DNA of 64,000 bases from Agrobacterium sp. AGB01 (GTDB lineage Bacteria > Pseudomonadota > Alphaproteobacteria > Rhizobiales > Rhizobiaceae): contig NZ_JACVAB010000003.1 of assembly GCF_014851585.1 (NCBI RefSeq), positions 62,001-126,000 of the forward strand, written 5' to 3'. A program made the position numbers and the translations under genes. Positions 52,680 to 60,957 of this stretch are shown here, piece by piece. The notes under the pieces are model-generated. The model saw nothing but the letters and a program-made list of their open reading frames with translations. It ran no database searches and had not been told where the DNA came from. Every line of letters begins with the position of its first letter. Positions within the stretch are counted from its first letter, which is position 1.

Positions 52680-54370
52680 ACGACATTTCAAACACCAAAG
52701 ACCTCACTGGCAGGTTTGCCGTTTTGCCTCCGGAAACGCAGTCGATGCATTTGAGTGACGGCATAAGGCTTGATGCAGATATCTACCGTCCGGTTGGCCC
52801 CGGCCCTTACCCGGTGCTTCTTCAGCGGCAAGCCTATGGCCGTCGCATCGCATGCACCATCTGTTACGCGCATCCGGCCTGGTATGCGTCGCATGGTTAT
52901 ATCGTTGTGGTCCAGGACATCCGTGGTCGCGGCACGTCGGAAGGTGTGTTCCGTCCCGGCGAAAACGATATCGAGGATGGTGCGCAAGCGGTTGAATGGG
53001 CTGCAGCACTGGAAGGATCGACCGGCGATGTCGGCATGTATGGTTTTTCCTACCAGTCCTACAACCAGCTGCTTGCCGCCACTGGCAACAGCCCTTCGCT
53101 GAAAGCAATCGCACCGGCAATGGGTCCGTGGGATGCAGGTTCCACATGGGCCTATGAAAACGGCGCGCTGCGGATGAAACAGATGGTCGGCTGGGGCATT
53201 CAGATCACCGCCGAAGCGGCACGGCGTGCCGGTGACGACGAAGCCTACGCGGCACTGATGGCTGTATCTGCCAACCTACCAGTTAACGGTCCAATTGCCG
53301 CAAAACCGGATATTCTGACAAAATACCGCGATTACTCTCATGTCATGGACTGGCTTGAAACACCTGCGGACTCCGATTTTTGGGCCAAAATTTCCCCCTC
53401 AACCCATGCCGAAAAAATCAAGGCCCGCAAACTCCCCATGCTGGTCATTGGCGGTTGGTTTGACACACATCTGGCCAGCACGATCAAAGCGTGGAAAGAG
53501 CTTTCGTACGACGATGACGGAATATCGCGGTTGATCATCGGCCCCTGGGTCCATTTCCCCTGGGTCAGCAAGGTCGGCACTGTCGACTTCGGGCCTGCGG
53601 CGGAGCGAGACACCGACATGGAGCATATCCGCTTCTTCGATCAGGCTCTCAAACACAAGTCGGCTACAGAACTCACCAGCAAGCCAATCTCATTCTTCGA
53701 CATGGGCGTAAAATCCTGGCGCGACTTGGAAAGCTGGCCGGAGGATGAGCAGACCTTCTACCTTGGCAGCACAGGCCGTGCGGCAATCCGTGACGATGAC
53801 GGCACGTTGAGCGAACAGCAAGGTCTGTTGGATGCCAGCGATTACATCGTACACGATCCTTGGCGCCCGGCTCCTGTAACAGGTGGCTGTTACGGCGTAC
53901 CGGCTGGCCCTGTTGACCGTCGCCTGACCGATGAGCGTGGTGATGTTCTGACATTCACGACCGCGCCGTTGCAATCCAGCCTGACCTTGGCCGGAGAACC
54001 GGTGATCGAGATATCCGCGACCTCAGATTGCCCGAGTTTCGATCTGTCCTGCGTTCTCTCCACAGTCACAAAGGACGGTAGGGTCCTGCAGATTTCCAGC
54101 GGTTATGCACATTATAGAGACGCTGGCGAGGGAACCTACACCCTGCCTCTGACAACAACGTGTTCGACCATTCTGGCGGGTGAACAGTTGCGACTATCCA
54201 TTGCAGCCTCCGATTACCCCGCCCATCCGGTCAATCCCGGCACCGGTGAGGACCCGGTATCGACCCCAAAAACAAAGGCGGTGGTTACGACGATTTGCGT
54301 GTCACATGGCCCGTCGCATAGCTCAACCTTGCGTCTGCCCATCGCCGAACTTTCGGGAGTGCCGTCTTGA
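52676..54370 (+). CDS. CocE/NonD-family hydrolase
   Basis: The 564-residue alpha/beta hydrolase is of the X-Pro dipeptidyl-peptidase/cocaine-esterase class. SDGIRLDADIYRPVGPGPYP opens the catalytic domain, QDIRGRGTSEG follows, and the nucleophile elbow is GMYGFSYQSYNQ (Ser125). GPWVHFPW holds the likely catalytic His. A jelly-roll domain (~345-560) has LTLAGEPVIEISATSDCPSFD. No signal peptide is visible, so it is cytoplasmic. Substrate: an ester, amide or N-terminal X-Pro-like bond of the island's substrate, not determinable from sequence. Confidence 0.92.
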   Translation: MNDISNTKDLTGRFAVLPPETQSMHLSDGIRLDADIYRPVGPGPYPVLLQRQAYGRRIACTICYAHPAWYASHGYIVVVQDIRGRGTSEGVFRPGENDIEDGAQAVEWAAALEGSTGDVGMYGFSYQSYNQLLAATGNSPSLKAIAPAMGPWDAGSTWAYENGALRMKQMVGWGIQITAEAARRAGDDEAYAALMAVSANLPVNGPIAAKPDILTKYRDYSHVMDWLETPADSDFWAKISPSTHAEKIKARKLPMLVIGGWFDTHLASTIKAWKELSYDDDGISRLIIGPWVHFPWVSKVGTVDFGPAAERDTDMEHIRFFDQALKHKSATELTSKPISFFDMGVKSWRDLESWPEDEQTFYLGSTGRAAIRDDDGTLSEQQGLLDASDYIVHDPWRPAPVTGGCYGVPAGPVDRRLTDERGDVLTFTTAPLQSSLTLAGEPVIEISATSDCPSFDLSCVLSTVTKDGRVLQISSGYAHYRDAGEGTYTLPLTTTCSTILAGEQLRLSIAASDYPAHPVNPGTGEDPVSTPKTKAVVTTICVSHGPSHSSTLRLPIAELSGVPS

Positions 54371-55200
54371 CCGATCTTGCTGTGAGCTCTTCCAATCCGA
54401 CCTCGGTCAAATGGCGCAGGGCGGCGGCCGAGACTGCTGCTCCAGCTCTCGGCGGTGTTATTTTCCTCATTGCATGGGAAGCACTGGTCACCCATTTTCA
54501 GGTGTCGCGTTTTATCCTGCCACCACCGTCGGCAATTATCGTCAAGATGGTCGATGAGTTCCCCTCGCTGTTGAGCGCTCTTGGGTTTACGGCATCGATC
54601 ACCGTCTGCGCCTTTGTCGCCGCACTCGTATCCGGCGTCACCCTGGGCGTGCTTCTGACCCAAAACAAGCAGGTGGAACGTATCCTCTGGCCCTATGCCG
54701 TTGCCCTGCAGGTTACCCCCATGGTGGCGATTGCTCCGCTCGTGGTAATCTGGGTTGGCCTGAACCGGGTATGGCTTGGACTGATGATCCTTGCCTGGAT
54801 CGTGGCCTTCTTTCCCATGCTGTCCAACACCGCCGTCGGCATGAAATCTGCCGATCACGGCCTGCGCAACGTCTTCAGCCTCTACAAGGCAACCCGCTGG
54901 CAGCGTTTTCGCTACCTGCAACTGCCATCCGCACTTCCCTTCATTCTGGCAGGGGCGCGGATATCCTCCGGTCTTTCAGTCATTGGTGCCGTGGTTGCCG
55001 AATTTGTTGCTGGCGCTGGTAATGCCACAGGCCTTGCCTGGACCATCGTTGAAAGCGGCGCGATGCTGGATGTCGCCCGCATGTTCGCGGCACTTTTCAT
55101 GCTCTCCGCCTTTGGTCTGACGATCTGGTTCATCATGGCCAAGGTGCAACATGCTTTGCTCAGCCGTTGGCATGAGAGCGAACTGGTGCAGGAGGGTTGA
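54367..55200 (+). CDS. ABC transporter permease, SsuC/ThiX type
   Basis: The 277-residue permease starts with TTG overlapping the hydrolase stop (TTGA). It has about six membrane helices, and the EAA-like loop is FSLYKATRWQRFRYLQLPSA at residues ~170-190. A stretch MVAIAPLVVIWVGLNRVWLG is typical of nitrate/taurine/pyrimidine-precursor importers. It works with the NMT1-type binding protein (49391) and the following ATPase. Confidence 0.93.
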   Translation: MTDLAVSSSNPTSVKWRRAAAETAAPALGGVIFLIAWEALVTHFQVSRFILPPPSAIIVKMVDEFPSLLSALGFTASITVCAFVAALVSGVTLGVLLTQNKQVERILWPYAVALQVTPMVAIAPLVVIWVGLNRVWLGLMILAWIVAFFPMLSNTAVGMKSADHGLRNVFSLYKATRWQRFRYLQLPSALPFILAGARISSGLSVIGAVVAEFVAGAGNATGLAWTIVESGAMLDVARMFAALFMLSAFGLTIWFIMAKVQHALLSRWHESELVQEG

Positions 55201-56003
55201 TGATGAACGCAGGAAACACCGCTATGCTCGACATGCCCTCGACACAGGTAAAACCAATCGTGCGCCTCAGCGGCGTCGACAAGATTTATGGCAATGGCAC
55301 AGTTGCTCTTCGCGACCTTAACTTGAAAGTTCAGCCCGGCGAATTCGTCAGCCTTCTCGGCCCAAGCGGCTGTGGCAAGTCTACCGCGCTGCGCATTGTT
55401 GCCGACCTTGGCCAGCACACCGCAGGACGTGTCGACCGACCGGGAGACGACGTAACCGACGCACGCGGGGAAATCGGTTTCGTTTTTCAGGAGCCGCACC
55501 TCATGCCTTGGGCAACGGTTTTCGACAATATTTTTCTGCCGCTGAAACTAGCGGGAAAATCGAAAAACGCCGCCCGTGATGACGTGCTGTCCGTCATTGA
55601 AATGGTTGGCCTGCAAAACTTCGCGAATGCCTATCCGCGCGAACTGTCCGGCGGCATGAAAATGCGTGTTTCCATCGCCCGCGCATTGGTCACAAAACCA
55701 AAATTGCTGCTGATGGATGAGCCCTTTGCAGCGCTGGATGAAATTACCCGCAACCGCCTGTCCAACGACCTGTTGCGCATCTGGGCATCTACCTCGTCCA
55801 CAGTGATGTTCGTCACCCACAGTGTTTATGAAAGCGTGTTTCTCTCAAGCCGCATCGTGGTCATGGCAGCCCGCCCCGGCCGTATCATTGGCGAAATCCC
55901 CATCGAGCGGGCTTATCCACGCGATGCCGAATACCGCCTTTCTCCTGAATATGCTGGTTACTGCCGCGACGTATCCGCGCTGCTCAACAAGGCGATGGAG
56001 TAG
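55200..56003 (+). CDS. ABC transporter ATP-binding protein, SsuB/ThiZ type
   Basis: The 267-residue ATPase has Walker [11 protein letters not shown]-loop VFQEPHLMPW, signature LSGGMKMRVSIARAL, Walker B LLLMDEPFAALD and H-loop FVTHSVYE. I chose the ATG at 55200, which overlaps the permease stop (TGATG) behind GGAGGG; a TTG at 55197 is the alternative. It completes the NMT1-type importer. Confidence 0.94.
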   Translation: MMNAGNTAMLDMPSTQVKPIVRLSGVDKIYGNGTVALRDLNLKVQPGEFVSLLGPSGCGKSTALRIVADLGQHTAGRVDRPGDDVTDARGEIGFVFQEPHLMPWATVFDNIFLPLKLAGKSKNAARDDVLSVIEMVGLQNFANAYPRELSGGMKMRVSIARALVTKPKLLLMDEPFAALDEITRNRLSNDLLRIWASTSSTVMFVTHSVYESVFLSSRIVVMAARPGRIIGEIPIERAYPRDAEYRLSPEYAGYCRDVSALLNKAME

Positions 56004-56007
56004 GCCG

Positions 56008-56967
56008 ATGCAGGTTTCGATGCGTGACATCGTCATTACCGCCATCGATGATGAGGCAGACGGCATTCGCTCCTTCAGACTGGAAAGTACCGATGGTGAG
56101 CCTTTCGCAGCTTCTCCGGCAGGGGCACATATCGATATCCACCTGCCCGACGGTCTGGTGCGGCAATATTCGCTTTGCAATGATCCGGCGGAAACCAACT
56201 TCTACCGGATTGCCATCAAGCGTGAACCTCAGTCACGGGGTGGTTCACAATGGTTTCATGAGGCCGCGCACATCGGCGCCAAGTTGAAGATGGGTGCTTC
56301 GCGAAGCCTTCTCTCCGTATCAAGCAAAGCCGAGCGGCATATCCTATTGGCAGGCGGTATCGGCATTACACCTCTTTACAGCATGGCCATGCATTTCCTC
56401 TCCGCCAGCAAACCATTTGGACTGCATTACTTCGCGCGGTCGAAAGAACAGGCCGCCTTTTTCGAAGTGCTTTCATCCGGCGCCTTCGCAGATCATGTCC
56501 ATTTTCATTTTGGTCTGGAGACCGCGGCACTAGCACCGGTTCTGGATGGAATTTTCGTGCAAAGAGGCAGCGGTAGCCATCTCTATATGTGCGGCCCAGG
56601 AGCTTTTATGGATCACGTACGGACGCAGGCATCACGCCTCTGGGCCGAGACGGAAATCCATGAGGAACGGTTTTCCGGAGCGGCGGCTCCAGAGAGTGCG
56701 GATAGTTTTCGTGTGGTTCTTGCGCGTAGCGGAACCACAATCGATGTGCCGACCAATCGCAGCATACTCGACGTATTGATGGCCAATGGCCACGACATCG
56801 AACACTCCTGCGAACAGGGCTTTTGCGGAAGCTGCATGACGGCCCTGCTTGAAGGCGAGGCCGACCATCGCGACACATTTCTCACCCCGGAGGAGATCGC
56901 ATCCGGCCAGTGGATCATGCCTTGTGTGTCCCGCGCCAAAACCGCTCAACTAACCCTCGATCTGTAA
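56008..56967 (+). CDS. PDR/VanB-type oxygenase reductase (FMN and [2Fe-2S])
   Basis: The 319-residue protein has an N-terminal flavin domain with RQYSLCNDPAETNFYRIAIK, an NAD domain with LLAGGIGITPLYSMAMHF and MCGPGAFMDHV, and a C-terminal plant-type ferredoxin with Cys268, Cys273, Cys276 and Cys306. This is the standard phthalate-dioxygenase-reductase layout, which feeds electrons to a Rieske oxygenase. No Rieske or other oxygenase is visible in the window. The start is at 56008, five bases after the ATPase. Confidence 0.93.
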   Translation: MQVSMRDIVITAIDDEADGIRSFRLESTDGEPFAASPAGAHIDIHLPDGLVRQYSLCNDPAETNFYRIAIKREPQSRGGSQWFHEAAHIGAKLKMGASRSLLSVSSKAERHILLAGGIGITPLYSMAMHFLSASKPFGLHYFARSKEQAAFFEVLSSGAFADHVHFHFGLETAALAPVLDGIFVQRGSGSHLYMCGPGAFMDHVRTQASRLWAETEIHEERFSGAAAPESADSFRVVLARSGTTIDVPTNRSILDVLMANGHDIEHSCEQGFCGSCMTALLEGEADHRDTFLTPEEIASGQWIMPCVSRAKTAQLTLDL

Positions 56968-56981
56968 TTTAGGACTGCCCC

Positions 56982-58148
56982 ATGCCCGATATCTCCGATG
57001 CCTTTATCCAACGGTTTGATCACACGCTTCAAGCGAGCCCGGTAATCAACGACCAGCCGCTCTCCGGCTTGAGCGTCGCTGCGAAGGACAATTTCGACAT
57101 TAGGGGCCTGATCACAGGAGCTGGAAACCCGGAATTTGCGGAGGATCAGAAACCAGCAGCGGCAAATGCGGGCGTTGTCGACACGCTACTGAAAAATGGC
57201 GCCTCCATCATCGGCAAAACGCATATGGACGAACTTGCCTACAGCCTGATGGGTTTGAACGCACGTTACGGCGTGCCGTTGAATACGGCAGCACCATTGC
57301 GCGTACCAGGCGGCTCTTCCTCCGGCTCAGCGTCTGCGGTGGCCGCTGACCTTGCCGACATTGGATTAGGAACAGACACCGGTGGATCTGTTCGGCTTCC
57401 CGCCTCCTTTTGCGGCCTTTATGGCTGGCGCTCTACCCATGGGCTGATTTCATCCGAGGGCATGGTGCCGCTGGCCGCGAGTTATGACGTATCGGGTTTC
57501 TTCACCCGGGATCGCAATCTGATGGAACGGATCATCTCGGTCTTTTGCCAGACATCACCCGACGCTACAGACATTCGTTATTGGGCACCCGAAGACCTTT
57601 GGGCCTTACCGATGGATGAAACCCGTGAACATATCCGCTCTGCCCTCCCCGCCTTCGATTACAGGCTTGATACGATCCTGCCTGACGGTGGAGCGGAAGC
57701 TTCCTTAAGCGCATTTCGTCTCCATCAGGGATACGAGATCTGGCAGCATTTCGGGGAATGGATTACCAAACGTCAACCGGCCTTCGGACCGGGCATCAAA
57801 GAACGTTTCGCCATGGCGAGTAAAATTACCGAAGCCGAATTCAAGGAGGCCAGCGCCTACCGCGAGCGACTTCGTGCACGGCTGGATGCACTTTTACCCG
57901 AAGGGACAATCCTGCTCTATCCCACGGCGCCCGGCCCTGCACCTTTGCTGACAACACCGCAGTCAGAACTTGAGCCCTATCGCAATCGAGCGCTGAGCCT
58001 GATGTCGGTCGCCGGTCATGCGGGTCTACCGCAACTCAGCATTCCCTTCGGAACGGTGGATGGCGCACCCGTTGGACTTTCCCTGGTCGGTAGACCGGGC
58101 AGCGACCTGCTGCTCATCAAAGCCGCCGCCTCGTTTCCATCCTTCTGA
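56982..58148 (+). CDS. Amidase signature family enzyme (AtzE/GatA-like)
   Basis: The 388-residue enzyme has catalytic Lys35 in VAAKDNFDIRG, the serine-rich loop PGGSSSGSASAVAADLADIG and nucleophile region GTDTGGSVRLPASFCG. It is shorter than AtzE or GatA (about 450 or more), closer to AMI1-like amidases. It hydrolyses a small amide. The AtzG/HpxX-type small subunit that normally partners AtzE/HpxY is not found beside it. It lies 14 bp after the reductase and 17 bp before the next gene. Confidence 0.92.
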   Translation: MPDISDAFIQRFDHTLQASPVINDQPLSGLSVAAKDNFDIRGLITGAGNPEFAEDQKPAAANAGVVDTLLKNGASIIGKTHMDELAYSLMGLNARYGVPLNTAAPLRVPGGSSSGSASAVAADLADIGLGTDTGGSVRLPASFCGLYGWRSTHGLISSEGMVPLAASYDVSGFFTRDRNLMERIISVFCQTSPDATDIRYWAPEDLWALPMDETREHIRSALPAFDYRLDTILPDGGAEASLSAFRLHQGYEIWQHFGEWITKRQPAFGPGIKERFAMASKITEAEFKEASAYRERLRARLDALLPEGTILLYPTAPGPAPLLTTPQSELEPYRNRALSLMSVAGHAGLPQLSIPFGTVDGAPVGLSLVGRPGSDLLLIKAAASFPSF

Positions 58149-58165
58149 AGCGTCAGGACATCAGC

Positions 58166-59746
58166 ATGCTGCAAACCGCGCTCGCCTTTAACGGCACTTT
58201 CACCGCACCACACCGCGAAGCGGCCTATGCCGGACGCCGTATTCTTGATGAAGGTGGCACCGCCATGGAAGCCATGGTTGCCGCAGCCGCGATGATCGCC
58301 GTTGTCTATCCGCACATGAACGGTATCGGCGGGGATGGCTTCTGGCTAGTCCACAGACCGGGTAAACCACTCACTGGCATTTCCGCCTGTGGACAGGCAG
58401 CCGGTCTTGCGACGGTTGACTGGTACCGTGACCGTGGCCATGTCGCCGCCATTCCTACGCGCAACGGCGAAGCCGCACTGACCGTCCCCGGCACCATCGG
58501 CGGATGGGACATGGCGCTGTCGATGGTTGATAACGCAAAGCGTTTTTCTGTCTCCGAACTTGTTTCAGCTGCCGTCGCGAAAGCACGCGACGGAATTGCC
58601 GTCACCGCCAACCAGTCAATCTGCACATTAGACAAATTACACGAACTTGCCGGTGTTGCGGGTTTTGCCGAAACCTATCTGATCGATGGAAAAATACCGC
58701 CAGCTGGCGCGCGTCTGCGACAGTCACGACTGGCCGATACGCTGGAAGAGCTCGGGCGCAAAGGCCTGCGCTCCTATTATGACGGCGATCTCGCTCAAAG
58801 CCATGCAGCCTTTCTTGAGCGCAACGGCAGTCCGTTGCGGGTTGAGGATTTCAGGCACTATGCACCGCGTGAAGTTACACCGCTCAGCGTCACGACGCGT
58901 GAGGGCACGCTCCACAACATGGTCGCGCCTACCCAGGGTGTCGCCTCCCTGATGATCCTCGGTCTCTTTGATCGGCTGCAAATCGAAACTGGCGAAGGTT
59001 ACGACCACATTCACGGGCTGATCGAGGCAACAAAACAGGCCTTCATCAAACGCAATCGTGACCTTGGTGATCCGGCCACAATGACTGCCGACGCCCAGAC
59101 ATGGCTTGAGGCTAAAGCGCTCGATAATCTCGCCGCCAGGATCGACATGAACCGGGCACTGCAATGGCCGTACAAACCAGCAGAGGGCGATACGATCTGG
59201 ATGGGGGCTGCCGACCGATACGGCAATGTCGTCAGTTTTATCCAGAGTGTCTATTGGGAGTTCGGCTCCGGACTTACCTGCCCCGAGACCGGTGTGTTTT
59301 TCCAGAACCGTGGCGCCGGTTTTTCGCTTGCCGAAGGTCCAAACCAGCTGCAGCCCGGCAAACGGCCGTTCCATACGCTCAATCCGGCCTTCGCAAAGCT
59401 CGCCGACGGCCGCGTGATGGCCTATGGCACCATGGGCGGTGAGGGCCAACCGCAGACGCAAGCTGCAATTTTTACCCGCCATGCCCGTTTTGGCATGCCG
59501 CTTCAGGAAGCAATCACCGCACCGCGCTGGCTGCTCGGCCGCACATGGGGCGCCAGCAGCACCAATTTGAAACTGGAAAGCCGCTTTGATACGGCACTTG
59601 TCGAAAAGCTCAAAACGGCGGGACACGACATTGAGATGATCGCGCCGTTTTCCGATCTTTGCGGCCATGCCGGAGCCGTTGTCCTGCATCCTAACGGGCT
59701 TTGCGAAGCTGCTGCCGATCCAAGATCTGATGGTGCGGCTCTCTAA
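58166..59746 (+). CDS. Gamma-glutamyltransferase-family hydrolase (HpxW-like)
   Basis: The 526-residue Ntn-hydrolase has a catalytic Thr343 in GDTIWMGAADRYGN, where autocleavage between large (1-342) and small subunit is expected. MNGIGGDGFWLVHRPG and GTMGGEGQPQTQA are typical family motifs. There is no signal peptide, so it is cytoplasmic, unlike periplasmic glutathione-degrading enzymes. Together with the amidase and AtzH-like gene it recalls the hpxWXYZ oxalurate/oxamate set, where HpxW is an oxamate amidohydrolase. Confidence 0.9.
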   Translation: MLQTALAFNGTFTAPHREAAYAGRRILDEGGTAMEAMVAAAAMIAVVYPHMNGIGGDGFWLVHRPGKPLTGISACGQAAGLATVDWYRDRGHVAAIPTRNGEAALTVPGTIGGWDMALSMVDNAKRFSVSELVSAAVAKARDGIAVTANQSICTLDKLHELAGVAGFAETYLIDGKIPPAGARLRQSRLADTLEELGRKGLRSYYDGDLAQSHAAFLERNGSPLRVEDFRHYAPREVTPLSVTTREGTLHNMVAPTQGVASLMILGLFDRLQIETGEGYDHIHGLIEATKQAFIKRNRDLGDPATMTADAQTWLEAKALDNLAARIDMNRALQWPYKPAEGDTIWMGAADRYGNVVSFIQSVYWEFGSGLTCPETGVFFQNRGAGFSLAEGPNQLQPGKRPFHTLNPAFAKLADGRVMAYGTMGGEGQPQTQAAIFTRHARFGMPLQEAITAPRWLLGRTWGASSTNLKLESRFDTALVEKLKTAGHDIEMIAPFSDLCGHAGAVVLHPNGLCEAAADPRSDGAAL

Positions 59747-59791
59747 TGGCATGACCCTTGCATTTCCTGAACCAGACGACCGGGAATGACC

Positions 59792-60787
59792 ATGTTTGCG
59801 AATATTAATCCCTCGATAGATGTGCGGCTGCTCCGCACCACCTACCTCCTGCTTACCGAGCGCAATGTCTCAAGAGTGGCGGTGCTGCTCGGGCACAGCC
59901 AGCCCACGGTCAGCGCCTGCCTGAAGAAAGCGCGCGAAATCTTTGCCGATCCGCTGCTCGTGCGAGCCGGACAACGGCTTGTGCTGACCGAAAGAGGCGA
60001 AGAGATCAAGACGCTGATCGGCAGCGTGCTGCTTGGCCTGTCTGATGCCCTCAACGGTCAGGACCATTTCGATCCGCGTCTATCCAGCCAGAATATTCGT
60101 ATTGCTGTGCTCAACTGTTTTGGGGTGTTTCTCGTCCCGGAAATAGCCAAGCGCATTCATCACAATGCTCCCAATGTCACGCTCGACTTCTTTCCGCCGG
60201 GTGATAACCCTGACCTTCCCGAAGAACTTGGTGCGGGCCGTGTCGATGTGGTCATCGGCAATTGGCCTGCACCGCAGCCAAGCCTGAAGTCTACCGCCTT
60301 GTTTCAATGCGACATTGCCTGCATTGCCCATCGCGATCACCCCTTGGCTGCAGGGGACGCGATATCACTCGATGCCTATCTCGCCGCTAGCCACATTTCA
60401 CCGACAGCAAGTTCCAGCGCCGGGTTCAGCCCGATAGACGGGCGGTTGGCGCAGCTCGGGCTGAAACGCAACATTGCCATGTCCGTGCCCGAATATGCGA
60501 TGATCCCGCCTATCGTCGGCGGCACCGATCTTATCTTCACCACGGCGCGCGCCTATGCCGAACATATGGCCGCCAACACACCTGATCAGCACCTGCAGGT
60601 CATTGATGCGCCGTCAGAGTTCGACCGCATGCATCTTTACCTGCTTTGGCACGAGCGTAACCACACCAGCATTGCCCACAAATGGCTGCGCCGTATCATC
60701 CGGGATGTCGCGAAGGAATTTGAATTCAGCCTGCACGAGCCGACCCTTTCGCCGGCACGCCCTTCCCTCAATCAGCTGCCAATCTGA
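59792..60787 (+). CDS. LysR-family transcriptional regulator
   Basis: The 331-residue protein starts at the ATG at 59792, with GGGA six bases before it (59786 is an alternative start). The N-terminal helix-turn-helix is VRLLRTTYLLLTERNVSRVA followed by LLGHSQPTVSACLKKAREIF, the NodD/NahR-like subgroup pattern with LLVRAGQRLVLTERGE. The effector domain covers ~100-310. It ends the island and probably controls either the island or the downstream importer, whose promoter region has a matching inverted repeat. Confidence 0.92.
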   Translation: MFANINPSIDVRLLRTTYLLLTERNVSRVAVLLGHSQPTVSACLKKAREIFADPLLVRAGQRLVLTERGEEIKTLIGSVLLGLSDALNGQDHFDPRLSSQNIRIAVLNCFGVFLVPEIAKRIHHNAPNVTLDFFPPGDNPDLPEELGAGRVDVVIGNWPAPQPSLKSTALFQCDIACIAHRDHPLAAGDAISLDAYLAASHISPTASSSAGFSPIDGRLAQLGLKRNIAMSVPEYAMIPPIVGGTDLIFTTARAYAEHMAANTPDQHLQVIDAPSEFDRMHLYLLWHERNHTSIAHKWLRRIIRDVAKEFEFSLHEPTLSPARPSLNQLPI

Positions 60788-60848
60788 GCGTCGATATAGC
60801 AGTTCATCTATACCGTATATCGGTGTCCGTAGAGTTCACTCAACATCC

Positions 60849-60899
60849 AAATGCTCATATGATAAGCATCAATTATTGAAGCTCAAATATTGAGCATTT
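60849..60899. promoter_or_regulatory. Nested inverted repeats upstream of polyamine-type importer
   Basis: AAATGCTCA (60849-60857) is the inverse of TGAGCATTT (60891-60899), and inside the right arm lies a second perfect dyad, GCTCAAATATTGAGC (60881-60895). The dyad has LysR-like geometry (T-N11-A). It is 58 bases before the ATPase start and likely bound by the LysR protein encoded just upstream. Confidence 0.55.
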
Positions 60900-60957
60900 T
60901 GCAGTTGATTTCATCATCACTGCGATACAGCCCGCATGAATTCACACGCCTGAGGAT

